DNA of 64,000 nucleotides from Herbaspirillum frisingense GSF30 (GCF_000300975.2 NZ_AEEC02000001.1:186001-250000); one strand, 5' to 3'; positions 16,697 to 25,496 are shown, counted from the stretch's first letter. A program made the numbers and translations. The notes: generated by a model not told the origin, from the sequence alone.

Positions 16697-18524
16697 ATGG
16701 CGTGGGCGGTGCGGGGGGCTCCTGGCGCCACTGGTCGTGCGAGTGATCGCGCTCAAGCGCCTCGCGGTCGCCAGCGAACATGGCCTCCAGTTCCTCACGA
16801 GCCTGCACGGCCATCGATACCATCTGTGCCTGGTTCTTGTAGTGTGGGTAGAGCGCGTCCAGGGTCTTGAGATTATGGGCGCGGAATTTCATGGCGGCCT
16901 CGCGGGCGCGATAGGCGCCGAAGTCCAGCTGCTGCAGCACCTGCCGGCCCATGTGCAGGGCGCTCTCGAAGGTTTCGCGCTCCAGGACGGTCACGCCGCG
17001 ATCCATCAGGTCGTAGAGATGGGTGACGTTGCGGGCACGGGCCGCGATCTGCAGGTGCGGGAATTCTTCGCGGACCTTGTCCACCATTTCCAGTGCGGCT
17101 TGCGCATCGTCGATGGCGATCACCAGTACCCGCGCCTTGTCGGCACCGGCGGTACGCAGCAGGTCGATGCGGGTGGCATCGCCGTAGAACACCTTGAAGC
17201 CGAACTTGCGCAGGAAATCGATCTGGTCCGGGTCATGGTCCAGCACGGTGGCGCCGATGCCATTGGCGGCCAGCAGGCGGCCGACGATCTGGCCGAAGCG
17301 ACCGAAGCCGGCGATGATGACCTGATGGTCCTGCGGATCGATCTTGTCTTCCGGACGGCGCTTGCCGCCTTCCAGCCAGCGTACCAGCAGGCGGTCGTGC
17401 ACCAGGAGCATGAGCGGCGTGATCAGCATCGACAAGGCCACTACCACCACCAGCATGGAAGAGATCTCGGGCGTGAGCACCTTGGCGGTGACCGCCGCGC
17501 CGAAGACGATGAAGGCGAATTCCCCACCCTGGGACAGCAGGAAGGCGAAGAACAATTGCTGTCCGCGTGGAATGCCGAAGCAGCGGCCGAGGACCCACAT
17601 CACACTGGTCTTGATGGCCAGAAAGCCGAGCACCATGCCGATGATGCGCCAGGGCTGCGCGAGGAACACGCCGAAGTCCACCGACATGCCCACGGCGATG
17701 AAGAACAGGCCCAGCAGCAGGCCCTTGAAGGGTTCCAGGTCGCTTTCGAGCGCGTGACGGTATTCGGAATCGGCCAGCAGCACGCCGGCCAGGAAGGTCC
17801 CCAGTGCCATCGACATGCCTACCGACTGCATCAGCAGGCAGGTGGCGATCACCAGCAGCAGGGCGAAGGCGGTGAAGATTTCGCGCATGTCGGTCTTGGC
17901 GATGATGCGCAGGATGGGGCGGATCAGCACGCGCCCACCGAAGATCAGCAGGGCGATCACCAGGGCCACCTGGCCAGCATGCAACCAGCCCTGGCCGCTG
18001 CCCTGGCTGGCCGCCACGCCCAGGAGGGGAACGGCGGCCATCATCGGGATGGCGGCGATGTCCTGGAACAGCAGGATGGAAAAGCCGGCGGCGCCGGCCG
18101 GGGTGGCGGTGAGCTTGCGTTCGCCCAGCGTGGCCAGTGCGATGGCGGTGGAAGAGAGCGACATCCCCAGCGCGGCGATCAGGCCGATGCGCCAGGGTAC
18201 GCCGGCTGCCAGGGCCGCCGCGAAGAGGGCCAGCGAGACACTGGCGACCTGCACGCTGCCCCAGCCGAAGATGGAGCGGCGCAAGGCCCACAGGCGCTTG
18301 GGATCGAGTTCCAGGCCGATCAGGAACAGCAGCAGCACCACGCCGAACTCGGAAAATTCGAGGATGTGCTTGACCTCGGTGATCAGCCCCAGTCCCCAGG
18401 GGCCGATGACGATGCCGGCCAGCAGGTAGCCCAGCACGGCGCCCAGACCCAGGCGCTTGGCGATGGGTACGGCGGCCACCGCGGCGAGCAGATAAACCAG
18501 GGCGATGAGCAGTTGTTCATCCAT
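16695..18524 (-). CDS. KefB/KefC-type potassium:proton antiporter (CPA2) with RCK domain
   Basis: A 609-residue protein. Residues 5-380 form about 12 membrane helices, including the CPA2 motif LLFQDIAAIP (151-160) and the KefC-like loop HALESDLEPFKGLLLG (258-273). From residue 400 an RCK/TrkA-N domain with GFGRFG binds NAD(H) or glutathione adducts. KefC-type systems release potassium and acidify the cytoplasm during electrophile stress. The upstream gene encodes a KefF-like ancillary quinone reductase, which supports this assignment over a generic Na+/H+ antiporter. Confidence 0.88.
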   Translation of the reverse strand: MDEQLLIALVYLLAAVAAVPIAKRLGLGAVLGYLLAGIVIGPWGLGLITEVKHILEFSEFGVVLLLFLIGLELDPKRLWALRRSIFGWGSVQVASVSLALFAAALAAGVPWRIGLIAALGMSLSSTAIALATLGERKLTATPAGAAGFSILLFQDIAAIPMMAAVPLLGVAASQGSGQGWLHAGQVALVIALLIFGGRVLIRPILRIIAKTDMREIFTAFALLLVIATCLLMQSVGMSMALGTFLAGVLLADSEYRHALESDLEPFKGLLLGLFFIAVGMSVDFGVFLAQPWRIIGMVLGFLAIKTSVMWVLGRCFGIPRGQQLFFAFLLSQGGEFAFIVFGAAVTAKVLTPEISSMLVVVVALSMLITPLMLLVHDRLLVRWLEGGKRRPEDKIDPQDHQVIIAGFGRFGQIVGRLLAANGIGATVLDHDPDQIDFLRKFGFKVFYGDATRIDLLRTAGADKARVLVIAIDDAQAALEMVDKVREEFPHLQIAARARNVTHLYDLMDRGVTVLERETFESALHMGRQVLQQLDFGAYRAREAAMKFRAHNLKTLDALYPHYKNQAQMVSMAVQAREELEAMFAGDREALERDHSHDQWRQEPPAPPTP

Positions 18525-18578
18525 GGGAGCGTCCAGTTTTCAGAAAGGGGGTCGGGTGCGGAGGGCGGGTGCGGCGCA

Positions 18579-19100
18579 TCATGCCTGCAAGCCCTCCAGA
18601 TAGCGTTCTACGTGGTGCTGGAATTGCACCGGTGGGATATGGTGGGCGCTGTGCAGGATCAGCGGTTCCACCCATTGCATGCCGCACAGGCGGGCGGTCT
18701 GCTGGTAAGGCGGGAGGAAGTCCTCGAAGCGGTGGCCGTGGCGGCCGTCACTGCTGTAGGAGGCGGTCTCGCCGCCGGTGGAGGCCACCAGCCAGAATCG
18801 CTTGCCCTGCAGCGCGTGACCATCGTGGCCGAAGGCCCAGCCACGTGCGAGCACGCGGTCCAGCCATTCCTTCTGCAGCGCCGGCATGCTGTACCAGTGG
18901 ATGGGATGCTGCATCACGATCAGTTCGGCCTCGCTCAACAGTTGCTGTTCGTGCGCGATGTCGATGTGGAAGTCGGGGTAATGCTCATAGAGATCGTGGA
19001 CCCGTACCTCGGGTAACCGGGCAGCGGCTTCCAGCATGAGGCGGTTGGTGCGCGAAAGCTCGGCAGCGGGATGGGCGTAGAGGATCAGGACCTTGGACAT
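18579..19100 (-). CDS. KefF/KefG-like NAD(P)H oxidoreductase, ancillary to the Kef antiporter
   Basis: A 173-residue flavodoxin-like quinone reductase. ILYAHP (5-10), the LYEHYPDFHIDI segment, QHPIHWYSMPALQKEWLDRV and ASTGG are the conserved FMN/NAD(P)H-site motifs of KefF, KefG and MdaB. KefF-type proteins bind their partner antiporter and activate efflux. The ATG at 19100 begins the family-conserved MSKVLILYAHP; upstream in-frame codons show no similarity. Its stop is 54 bp before the antiporter start, so the two form an operon. Confidence 0.87.
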   Translation of the reverse strand: MSKVLILYAHPAAELSRTNRLMLEAAARLPEVRVHDLYEHYPDFHIDIAHEQQLLSEAELIVMQHPIHWYSMPALQKEWLDRVLARGWAFGHDGHALQGKRFWLVASTGGETASYSSDGRHGHRFEDFLPPYQQTARLCGMQWVEPLILHSAHHIPPVQFQHHVERYLEGLQA

Positions 19101-19416
19101 GGTGGCGGAGCTGGACGGTTGATCTGGCCGGGCCTGGCAGATCCGGTGAAATTGGCCGGAACATGCATGGCCTTTGTGTTGTCTGCCAGTACGAGGGAAA
19201 GGAGTGTGCCATGAAAGCGGGAGCGGCGGCTTGTATGAAACTGCTTGCCAGCACCCGCTGCTGCAGGCACAGCCGCCTTGCCGGGCGACAGGTGTCCAAA
19301 GCCGGGCAATGCGCTTATACTCAGCCACTCCCCGGGTCCTCTGTCGTAGATTGTCGCCATGCGCGTGGCCCATGAAGCGCGCGGCAGTTCATCCATCCAG
19401 ATCACTTATTGCAGCC
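19101..19416. other. Divergent intergenic region before the amidotransferase-like gene
   Basis: About 316 bp. A TATACT hexamer at 19316-19321 is a reasonable -10 for the rightward gene and would give a leader of about 90 bases. No good -35 and no gene are seen. Confidence 0.4.
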
Positions 19417-20610
19417 ATGTCCGACATCCAAGATTCCGAAGCCAACCTGCCGCCCGACCGCACCCCGGGTACGGCCGCGGCCAAGCCTGTCTCCGCCGAC
19501 GCCTCCGGGGCGCCGGCCGCCTCCCAGAATCCTGCCGGGACGCCGCCGGTAGCGGGCCCCACCGTGAGCGTTGCCGCCAGCCCCGTGGTCCAGCCCGTAG
19601 TGCCTACGCCGGTCGATCCTGCTGCTGCCGCCGCCGCTTCCGTGCAGCCTGGACCTGGTGCCCAGCCTGCAGCGGAAGCGACCCAGGCACAGGCGCAGCA
19701 AACTCCGCAGCAAAGTCCCTATTCCTCCTTGCCCCCGCCGCCCCATCATGCCGGCGACGCGCCTTGGGCGCAGACCTGGCGTTTCCTCACGGCGCGCCTG
19801 CGCCAGCTGTCAGACAAGGCCGGTCGCCGGGTCATGCAGAGGACGTTGAAGATCGGCGTGTCAGCCCGTATCTTCCATCCGGAAAGCGGTGCCAAGGGCC
19901 TGCGCAGCAAGACCCTGCAATATCTGGAGGAATCGATCGCGCAGTGGGTCATGTCGCGCGATGTGCTGGTCTTCATGATCCCGACCGTCAATACCAATGG
20001 CCTGGTCCACCCCAGCAATATCCGCCTGCGGGACTATGCCAAGCACCTCGATGGGCTGGTCTTGCAGGGTGGCGCCGACGTCTCGCCGCAGAGCTATGCC
20101 CAGGCTGCCACGCGCCCGGAGTGGAGCGGTGACCGGGTGCGCGACATGTACGAACTGGAGCTGCTGCACGAGTTCATCGAGGCGGGCAAGCCGGTGCTGG
20201 GGATCTGCCGCGGCTGCCAGCTGATCAACGTGGCCTTTGGCGGCACGCTGTATCAGGACATCGCTACCGATGTGCCGACCGCCATCCTGCACGTCAATGA
20301 CCAGTACGACAGCAATTATCACGCGCTGCATTTCCCCCAGGGCTCGTCGTTGGCAGGGATGGTCAAGACCGAGAATGCCATCGTCAACTCGATTCACCAC
20401 CAGGCGGTACGTGACCTCGGGCGCGACCTGTCGGTGGAAGCGGTATCGGGCCCGGACCAGATCGTGGAGGCTATCCGCTATCGCAAGGCGCCGTTCGTGA
20501 TGGGCCTGCAGTGGCACCCGGAATTCCACCGCGCCGGTGGAGCCGAGCTGCTGGATTGCACCCCCATCCTTGACAGTTTCCTGCGTGCCGCGCGGGAAAC
20601 CCGCTTCTGA
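19417..20610 (+). CDS. Gamma-glutamyl-gamma-aminobutyrate hydrolase family protein with long disordered N-terminus
   Basis: A 397-residue protein. Residues 1-115 are rich in Ala, Pro, Gln and Thr and look disordered. From about 145 a class I glutamine-amidotransferase-like domain (peptidase C26, PuuD type) follows, with nucleophile C264 in GICRGCQLIN and H367/E369 in QWHPEFH. PuuD cleaves gamma-glutamyl-GABA in putrescine breakdown. No other puu genes are near, so the substrate is uncertain. The ATG at 19417 lacks a clear ribosome site; an ATG at 19372 would add 15 residues. Confidence 0.82.
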   Translation: MSDIQDSEANLPPDRTPGTAAAKPVSADASGAPAASQNPAGTPPVAGPTVSVAASPVVQPVVPTPVDPAAAAAASVQPGPGAQPAAEATQAQAQQTPQQSPYSSLPPPPHHAGDAPWAQTWRFLTARLRQLSDKAGRRVMQRTLKIGVSARIFHPESGAKGLRSKTLQYLEESIAQWVMSRDVLVFMIPTVNTNGLVHPSNIRLRDYAKHLDGLVLQGGADVSPQSYAQAATRPEWSGDRVRDMYELELLHEFIEAGKPVLGICRGCQLINVAFGGTLYQDIATDVPTAILHVNDQYDSNYHALHFPQGSSLAGMVKTENAIVNSIHHQAVRDLGRDLSVEAVSGPDQIVEAIRYRKAPFVMGLQWHPEFHRAGGAELLDCTPILDSFLRAARETRF

Positions 20611-20902
20611 TGGTCGGCCGGTTCTGGTTCTGATGGCCTCTCGACACGCCCTGTGGCGGGAGAAACCGCCGGAACCTAACGTCCACCGCATCATCGAACC
20701 AGTTTGCGCTGGCGCAAGCCTGCTCCAATGCATGTGCAGCAGGCTGGCAAGGCGCTATCCGCCAGGGAGCGGACTCTGTAGAATCAAAAGCTCGTCGCAA
20801 CGCAGCAAACCTGCTCGCCTCAGCCTGGACATGGGGCGAGTGGCGAAAGGGATGCGACGACTTGCTAGTCTTTTCCATAACCGGCAAAAAAGGAGAATTT
20901 AA

Positions 20903-21211
20903 ATGCCTCAATCCCCCGCACTGAAGACCGTCCGCAACGACATGAAGACCCTGGTCAAGGACGCCCAGGCATTGTTCGCCGAGGCCGCTGCTGCCACCGG
21001 TGAAAAGGCAGACGAATTGCGCGCCAAGGGCCTGACCCTGCTGGAAGCTGCTGCCGAAGCGGCCCAGGGCGCACAGGCTGCCGCCATCGAGAAGGGCAAG
21101 GAAGTGGTTGCCAAGACCGACGACTATGTCCACGAAAATCCGTGGCGCGCCGTGGCCATTTCGGCCGGGCTGGGCCTGCTGGTGGGCCTGGTCATCGGTC
21201 GTAGCAAGTAA
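20903..21211 (+). CDS. DUF883 family protein (ElaB/YqjD-like, ribosome-associated inner membrane)
   Basis: A 102-residue protein: an Ala/Lys/Glu-rich amphipathic helix (about 5-70) followed by a short glycine-rich C-terminal membrane helix (AISAGLGLLVGLVIGRSK). This is the ElaB/YqjD/YgaM pattern. Homologues are tail-anchored and bind ribosomes in stationary phase. A strong AAAAGGAG lies just upstream. Two further small genes follow within 12 and 30 bp, giving a yqjDE-like operon. Confidence 0.88.
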   Translation: MPQSPALKTVRNDMKTLVKDAQALFAEAAAATGEKADELRAKGLTLLEAAAEAAQGAQAAAIEKGKEVVAKTDDYVHENPWRAVAISAGLGLLVGLVIGRSK

Positions 21212-21222
21212 GCGCCGCGCCG

Positions 21223-21633
21223 ATGGCGACGCCCCACAAGGAAAGTCCGGCGGCTTCCACCGCCCAGGCCGCCCACCCCGGATTGACGGCGGGGCTCCTG
21301 GGCCTGGCCAAGAACCTGCTCGGCCTGATCATCAGCCGTATCGAGCTGGCATCGCTGGAGATGTCCGAAATCGGTGCCAACCTGCTGCGCTTTGCTGTCA
21401 TCTTCGTGCTGGCGGCGGTGGGCTTGTGGTTTGCCATCGCCTTCTGGTCGGTGCTGATCGTGATGCTGGCCTGGGACGCCTGGGGCTGGAAGATCCTGGC
21501 CCTGCTGGGCGCCTTTTTCACTGCGGCGACGGTCGGGCTGGTGTGGTACGCCCGCTCGGTGCTGCAGCAGGGCAAGCTTTCGCTGCCGCAGACCATGACC
21601 GAGCTGCGCAAGGATCGTGATGCACTGTTGTAG
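21223..21633 (+). CDS. YqjE / phage-holin family membrane protein
   Basis: A 136-residue protein with two central hydrophobic stretches (about 60-80 and 86-107), as in the YqjE-like holin superfamily III. It follows the DUF883 gene by 11 bp, as yqjE follows yqjD in enterobacteria. Function is unknown; association with envelope stress and stationary phase is known only from relatives. No hint of lysis genes nearby, so a phage origin is not suggested. Confidence 0.8.
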   Translation: MATPHKESPAASTAQAAHPGLTAGLLGLAKNLLGLIISRIELASLEMSEIGANLLRFAVIFVLAAVGLWFAIAFWSVLIVMLAWDAWGWKILALLGAFFTAATVGLVWYARSVLQQGKLSLPQTMTELRKDRDALL

Positions 21634-21663
21634 GTGCAACTTTTCCATCAGAACGAGGACAGC

Positions 21664-22092
21664 ATGACAGACCTGGATCACGGCATGACCCATGAGGAGC
21701 GCAAGCGCAAGGTACTGGCGCAGGGTGCGCTGTATCGGCTGGGTGTGATGGAGTCGCGTGAGGTGGTGCGCGAAAATCTCAGCGCCGAGTCGCTGGCCAA
21801 GGGGGCCTTGAGCCGCGTTGGCCATTTTGCCGCTTCGCTGTTTGGCGGCGGCAAGACGGTGCAGTCGATCAAGTCGATCAGCAGCGGCGGGCTGGGCAGC
21901 CTGAATCTGCAGACGGTGACGCCATTGCTGATGACAGGTGCTTCGCTGCTGTCGCGTCGCTGGCTGCGCAAGCCGCTGATGATGGGAGGCGTCATCGCCG
22001 CCGTGGGTGGGCTGGCCTATTATTTCAGCCAGCGCGGCGGGTCGGGCGGCAACGGGACGGTGGAACTGGAAGGACCGTCCCAGCCTGACTAG
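21664..22092 (+). CDS. Uncharacterised small protein in the yqjDE-like operon
   Basis: A 142-residue protein I do not recognise. It begins with a charged helix (MTHEERKRKVLAQGALYRLGVMESREVVRENL), has a Gly/Ser-rich middle and one hydrophobic stretch near 103-122, and ends in a glycine-rich tail. It takes the position YqjK holds in E. coli but shows no obvious resemblance. GAGGACAGC before the ATG at 21664 supports this start; a GTG ten codons upstream lies right after the previous stop. The topology suggests a tail-anchored inner-membrane protein. Confidence 0.7.
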   Translation: MTDLDHGMTHEERKRKVLAQGALYRLGVMESREVVRENLSAESLAKGALSRVGHFAASLFGGGKTVQSIKSISSGGLGSLNLQTVTPLLMTGASLLSRRWLRKPLMMGGVIAAVGGLAYYFSQRGGSGGNGTVELEGPSQPD

Positions 22093-22128
22093 TTCTGCTT
22101 GGTTCTGTTTGCACCGGCCGTTTCACCC

Positions 22129-22156
22129 AAAGGCATCCGTTCATCCGGATGCCTTT
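22129..22156 (+). terminator. Hairpin terminator after the yqjDE-like operon
   Basis: AAAGGCATCCG (22129-22139) pairs with CGGATGCCTTT (22146-22156) around a 6-base loop. A weak T-rich stretch (TTTGTAATTT) follows. It probably ends the operon. Confidence 0.65.
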
Positions 22157-22247
22157 GTAATTTGGCGGGTGCATCTCCCGAGCAGGAACATATCGGGCCG
22201 GCGAATGCTCTGAGGAAGACCGGCCGATGGCCCGGACAACAAGACTA

Positions 22248-22513
22248 GGGCCTGTTCACATTTAATCTGCGAGATGCGTTGGCGCCAGAAGGCGTGGTGG
22301 CAAGGCGCGCGTCAGGGCTGGTGGTGGTGCCACCAGTCCTGACGTGCAACGCCGCCAGCGCGCCTTCTGGCGCCAACCCTCCGGGAGAGGCCGCCAAGCG
22401 TCGCCTGCCGTTGTTGCAGCTCCTTGCCGTAGGACCACTACGGCGCGTCGCTGCGCCTAGGCAGTCAACGCTTGGCGACCTCTCGCACTCGTAGATTAAA
22501 TGTGAACAGGCCC
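22248..22513. mobile_element. MITE-like foldback element (266 bp) with TA target duplication
   Basis: The ends carry 21-base perfect terminal inverted repeats beginning GGGCCTGTTCACATTT, extended by four more matches after one mismatch. TA flanks both sides (22246-22247 and 22514-22515). Inside are two further long inverted repeats: a perfect 17-mer (22278-22294 with 22361-22377) enclosing a nested 13/14 pair (22311-22324 with 22330-22343), and a 16/17 pair (22385-22401 with 22468-22484). No transposase gene is present, so it is non-autonomous. A TA duplication suits IS630 or some IS5 relatives. It ends 23 bp before the OmpA lipoprotein gene. Confidence 0.8.
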
Positions 22514-22536
22514 TAAAAGACAAGAAAGGACATGAC

Positions 22537-23262
22537 ATGAAGAAACTCTCCATTGCGGCGATCGCCGGTGTGCTGGCGCTCTCCGGCTGCGCCGACATGA
22601 GCCCGACGCAACGTGGCACGGCTACCGGTGCAGGTATCGGCGCCGGCCTGGGTGGCATCATCGGCGCAGCCACCGGTGGTGGTGGCGGCGGACGCGCCCT
22701 GGGTGGTGCGGCCATTGGTGGCGCCATCGGCGCGGTAGCGGGCAACATCTGGTCCAACCGTATGGAAAACCAGAAGCGCGCCATGGAACAGGCAACCCAG
22801 GGCACTGGCGTGCAGGTCACCCAGACTGCGGACAACCGCCTGAAGCTGGAAATCCCGAGTGACATCTCCTTTGATACGGGTCGTGCCGACATCAAGCCCG
22901 AGATGCGTCCGGTGCTGGATCGCTTCGCCGCCACGCTGGTGGAAAATCCGGCGACCACGGTCACCATCGTTGGCCACACCGACAACACCGGCAGTGATGC
23001 CATCAACGACCCGCTGTCGCAACAGCGTGCAGCCCGTACCCGCGACTACCTGAGCTCGCGCGGCGTAGCGGCCAATCGTTTCGTGATCATGGGTCGTGGT
23101 TCACATGAGCCGCTGGTGCCCAACAATTCGGATGCCAACCGCGCCAAGAACCGCCGCGTGGAAATCTTCGTGGCCGAGCAACAGGCTGCAGCACCCGCCC
23201 AGCAAGCTCCGGCAGGCTATGCGCCGGGTGGCTATCCCCCGCCGCCTCCGCCGCGTTATTGA
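22537..23262 (+). CDS. OmpA-family outer-membrane lipoprotein with glycine zipper
   Basis: A 241-residue protein. The signal peptide ends in lipobox LSGC with lipidated C18. Residues 30-72 are a glycine-zipper segment, 105-210 form an OmpA-like peptidoglycan-binding domain (GHTDNTGSDAIN, LSQQRAARTRDYL, GRGSHEPLVPNNSDANRAKNRRVEI), and the tail is proline-rich. It probably tethers the outer membrane to peptidoglycan. GAAAGGA supports the ATG. A MITE sits immediately upstream, so the native promoter may be displaced or replaced by the element. A bidirectional terminator follows. Confidence 0.9.
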   Translation: MKKLSIAAIAGVLALSGCADMSPTQRGTATGAGIGAGLGGIIGAATGGGGGGRALGGAAIGGAIGAVAGNIWSNRMENQKRAMEQATQGTGVQVTQTADNRLKLEIPSDISFDTGRADIKPEMRPVLDRFAATLVENPATTVTIVGHTDNTGSDAINDPLSQQRAARTRDYLSSRGVAANRFVIMGRGSHEPLVPNNSDANRAKNRRVEIFVAEQQAAAPAQQAPAGYAPGGYPPPPPPRY

Positions 23263-23343
23263 GCTTGAGATGACCAGCCGGAAGGTGCCATGCGCACCAC
23301 CGGCAACTGGCGCCTTGGCAGCATGACAGGGCGGCCGCAAATG

Positions 23344-23377
23344 AAAAATCCCCGAATTCGATTCGGGGATTTTTTTT
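23344..23377. terminator. Bidirectional Rho-independent terminator
   Basis: AAATCCCCGAAT (23346-23357) pairs with ATTCGGGGATTT (23361-23372), with T-runs on both strands. It serves the OmpA lipoprotein gene from the left and the convergent cytochrome gene from the right. Confidence 0.9.
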
Positions 23378-23409
23378 GCGGACGCATGATTTCCGGCGGG
23401 ATGCAGGTC

Positions 23410-23970
23410 TTACTTGGCAGGTGCGTCTGCAGCGGGTGCGGCACCTTCAGCGGCGGCGGGCGCCTTTGCTTCCGGTTCCTTGAACTTGCCACCGGACTGG
23501 TTGGCCATGTAGGCCACGGTACGCTGGATTTCCACATCGTCCAGGTCCGGATTGCCACCCTTGGCGGGCATGGCGCGCAGACCGTTGATGGCGTGCGTGA
23601 CCAGGGTGTCATAGCCTTGTGCGATCCGGGCTTGCCAGGAAGCGGCATCGCCCACCTTGGGGGCACCTGCCACGCCGGCGCCATGGCAGGCGGCACAGGT
23701 GGTCTTGTAGACTTCTTCGCCCGAAAGCAGTTGCTTGGGGCCGTTGGCATCGCGGAAAGTGAAGCCGTCATCGGAGACGGGCTTGATGCGCGCCGCGATC
23801 ATCTCGGGCGTCTGACTGTCGGAGCCGGCACCGGTCTTCTGGCCGTTGGTCACGTACTGCACCAGTAGCACGATGCACACGATGGGGACCATAAAACCCG
23901 CGACTACCGCTGCGATCAATTGCTTGGGAGTCTTGATTGCCGACTCGTGTTCATGCTGAGCTGAGCTCAT
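23410..23970 (-). CDS. Cytochrome c5-type class I c-type cytochrome
   Basis: A 186-residue protein with an uncleaved N-terminal membrane helix (about 17-38), then a single heme domain with CAACH (C92, C95, H96) and a distal Met near M134 in GLRAMPAKGGN. The tail is Ala/Pro-rich. It resembles the membrane-anchored cytochrome c5 of betaproteobacteria that delivers electrons to terminal oxidases. GGAGGG lies nine bases before the ATG at 23970; longer in-frame starts have no family support. TATAAT on the minus strand at 24096-24101 could be the -10. Confidence 0.9.
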   Translation of the reverse strand: MSSAQHEHESAIKTPKQLIAAVVAGFMVPIVCIVLLVQYVTNGQKTGAGSDSQTPEMIAARIKPVSDDGFTFRDANGPKQLLSGEEVYKTTCAACHGAGVAGAPKVGDAASWQARIAQGYDTLVTHAINGLRAMPAKGGNPDLDDVEIQRTVAYMANQSGGKFKEPEAKAPAAAEGAAPAADAPAK

Positions 23971-24203
23971 TGGCGTCCCTCCGTAATGTTTCCTCGAAAT
24001 TGGGGCGGAAAACGTCGGTTCCCTTTGTATCGCCTGGCATTGCGTGGAACTAGGATCAGGCAGGGCTTTCATTGCGCTCTCTCGCCGAACTCTTGATTAT
24101 AGTCACAATGCTTTCCGTTTGACACGGAAAAACCGCCAGTGCCATGGACGTCCAGAGGGAAAGGGGGTATCCTTCAGGCCTTTCCGGGGTTCGCCCCGTC
24201 AGC

Positions 24204-24279
24204 GCGGCTGTAGCTCAGTGGATAGAGTATTGGCCTCCGAAGCCAAGGGTCGTGGGTTCGATCCCCGCCAGCCGCGCCA
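24204..24279 (+). tRNA. tRNA-Arg (anticodon CCG)
   Basis: 76 bases with a complete cloverleaf. The acceptor stem pairs GCGGCTG with CAGCCGC, followed by G and an encoded CCA. The D-arm contains AGCTCAGTGGATAGAGT, the anticodon stem is TTGGC/GCCAA with loop CTCCGAA (anticodon at 24237-24239), and the T-arm is GTGGGTTCGATCCCCGC. It reads CGG codons. Confidence 0.95.
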
Positions 24280-24575
24280 CTTTCCCCCCCTTCGCCGTCA
24301 CCTGCCCGCCGCCCTGTGCCCTGCAATGTAGGGCCGTCCTGTCCGGAAGCGCCTTCAGCCAGTCTGGAAAAGGATTGGTCATTCCGGCAAAGCAGACACC
24401 CACGCGATACAAAATTATCAAAACTGCAACGTATTCTGCTGGGAAATATTATCCTTTGCTTATACGGCAAATACTTTGCGCGATATCAATGTCCAGCCGG
24501 CGCAGGTCGACATTGTGAGATGTTTGATATGTCTCTCAGCCTGCAGGCTGCGGATGCGCCGCACGGCATTGACGC
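24280..24575. other. Gene-free spacer between tRNA-Arg and rfbD
   Basis: About 296 bp with an AT-rich stretch near 24410-24490. The 3' side of the tRNA gene is a usual integration site, but I see no integrase gene or repeat of the tRNA end nearby. No gene is supported. Confidence 0.4.
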
Positions 24576-25496
24576 TTAGTCTTGTCCCATTTCTTGTTTC
24601 ATTTCGCGCAGACACTCATCCAGCGCCTGGTCCCAGTCGGGAAGGGTGATGCCGAAAACGCGCGTGAGCTTGTCCGTGCACAAGCGAGAATTGCTCGGAC
24701 GTTGCGCCGGCGTCGGATACGCCGCACTGGAAATGGGTGCCACCTCGGCGGGCGATAGCTGTGCTTGCAGGCCCATGGCAGGCATGGCTTCCACAATGCG
24801 GCAGGCGTACTGCTGCCAGTTGGTGGCGCCGCGCGAGCTGAGGTGATACACGCCGCGGGTGTGTTGCATGCGAGCGTGCAGCGCCATCCTGCCGTCGTCC
24901 CCCAGCATGCGCGCTACGACGTCCGCTATTGTGCGAGCCCAGGTCGGCGCTCCCCACTGGTCGGCAACGATGTTCAACTGCCTGCGCTGCTGCGCAAGTT
25001 GCAGGATGGTGTTCAGGAAATTGCGGCCGTGGGCAGAATAGACCCAGCTCGTTCGCAGTATCCAGGCGGCATCGCACTCTTCCAGTACGGCGATCTCACC
25101 ATCCCGCTTGCTGCGACCGTAGATGTTCAGTGGTGCCGTCAGGTCATCTTCCCGGTAGGGTTCAGACTGCATGCCATCAAACACATAATCGGTCGAGAAG
25201 TGAATCAGCCCTATACCGTGGTGCCGGGCCGCGCGCGCCAGTACCCGGGGGGCGACGGCGTTGATGGCAATGGCCACCGCAGGTTCGCTTTCGGCCTTGT
25301 CGACAGCAGTGTAGGCCGCCGGATTGATGATCAGGTCGGGCCGGGTCCGGTCCACGTAGCGGAGGACGGCCGCACTGTCTTCAAGATTCAGCTCAGAGCG
25401 TGTGGGAGTGAATAATTCTTCGCCATGCAGTCGTTGCGCCAACGCTTGGCCCACCTGCCCCGATGCGCCAGTGAGCAGGATGCGCAAGCGCTTCAT
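24576..25496 (-). CDS. rfbD: dTDP-4-dehydrorhamnose reductase
   Basis: A 306-residue RfbD/RmlD. GASGQVG at 10-16 is the NADPH motif, HFSTDYVFDG at 99-108 follows, and Y126/K130 (YGRSK) are catalytic. It performs the last step to dTDP-L-rhamnose. Its start overlaps the stop of rfbC by four bases, indicating coupling. It is the last gene of the minus-strand rfbBACD operon. Confidence 0.94.
   Translation of the reverse strand: MKRLRILLTGASGQVGQALAQRLHGEELFTPTRSELNLEDSAAVLRYVDRTRPDLIINPAAYTAVDKAESEPAVAIAINAVAPRVLARAARHHGIGLIHFSTDYVFDGMQSEPYREDDLTAPLNIYGRSKRDGEIAVLEECDAAWILRTSWVYSAHGRNFLNTILQLAQQRRQLNIVADQWGAPTWARTIADVVARMLGDDGRMALHARMQHTRGVYHLSSRGATNWQQYACRIVEAMPAMGLQAQLSPAEVAPISSAAYPTPAQRPSNSRLCTDKLTRVFGITLPDWDQALDECLREMKQEMGQD

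Noticed and set aside
24204-24575. Genomic island inserted at the tRNA-Arg gene
   Set aside because: No integrase gene and no repeat of the tRNA 3' end were found within the adjacent rfb region, and those genes look native in composition.
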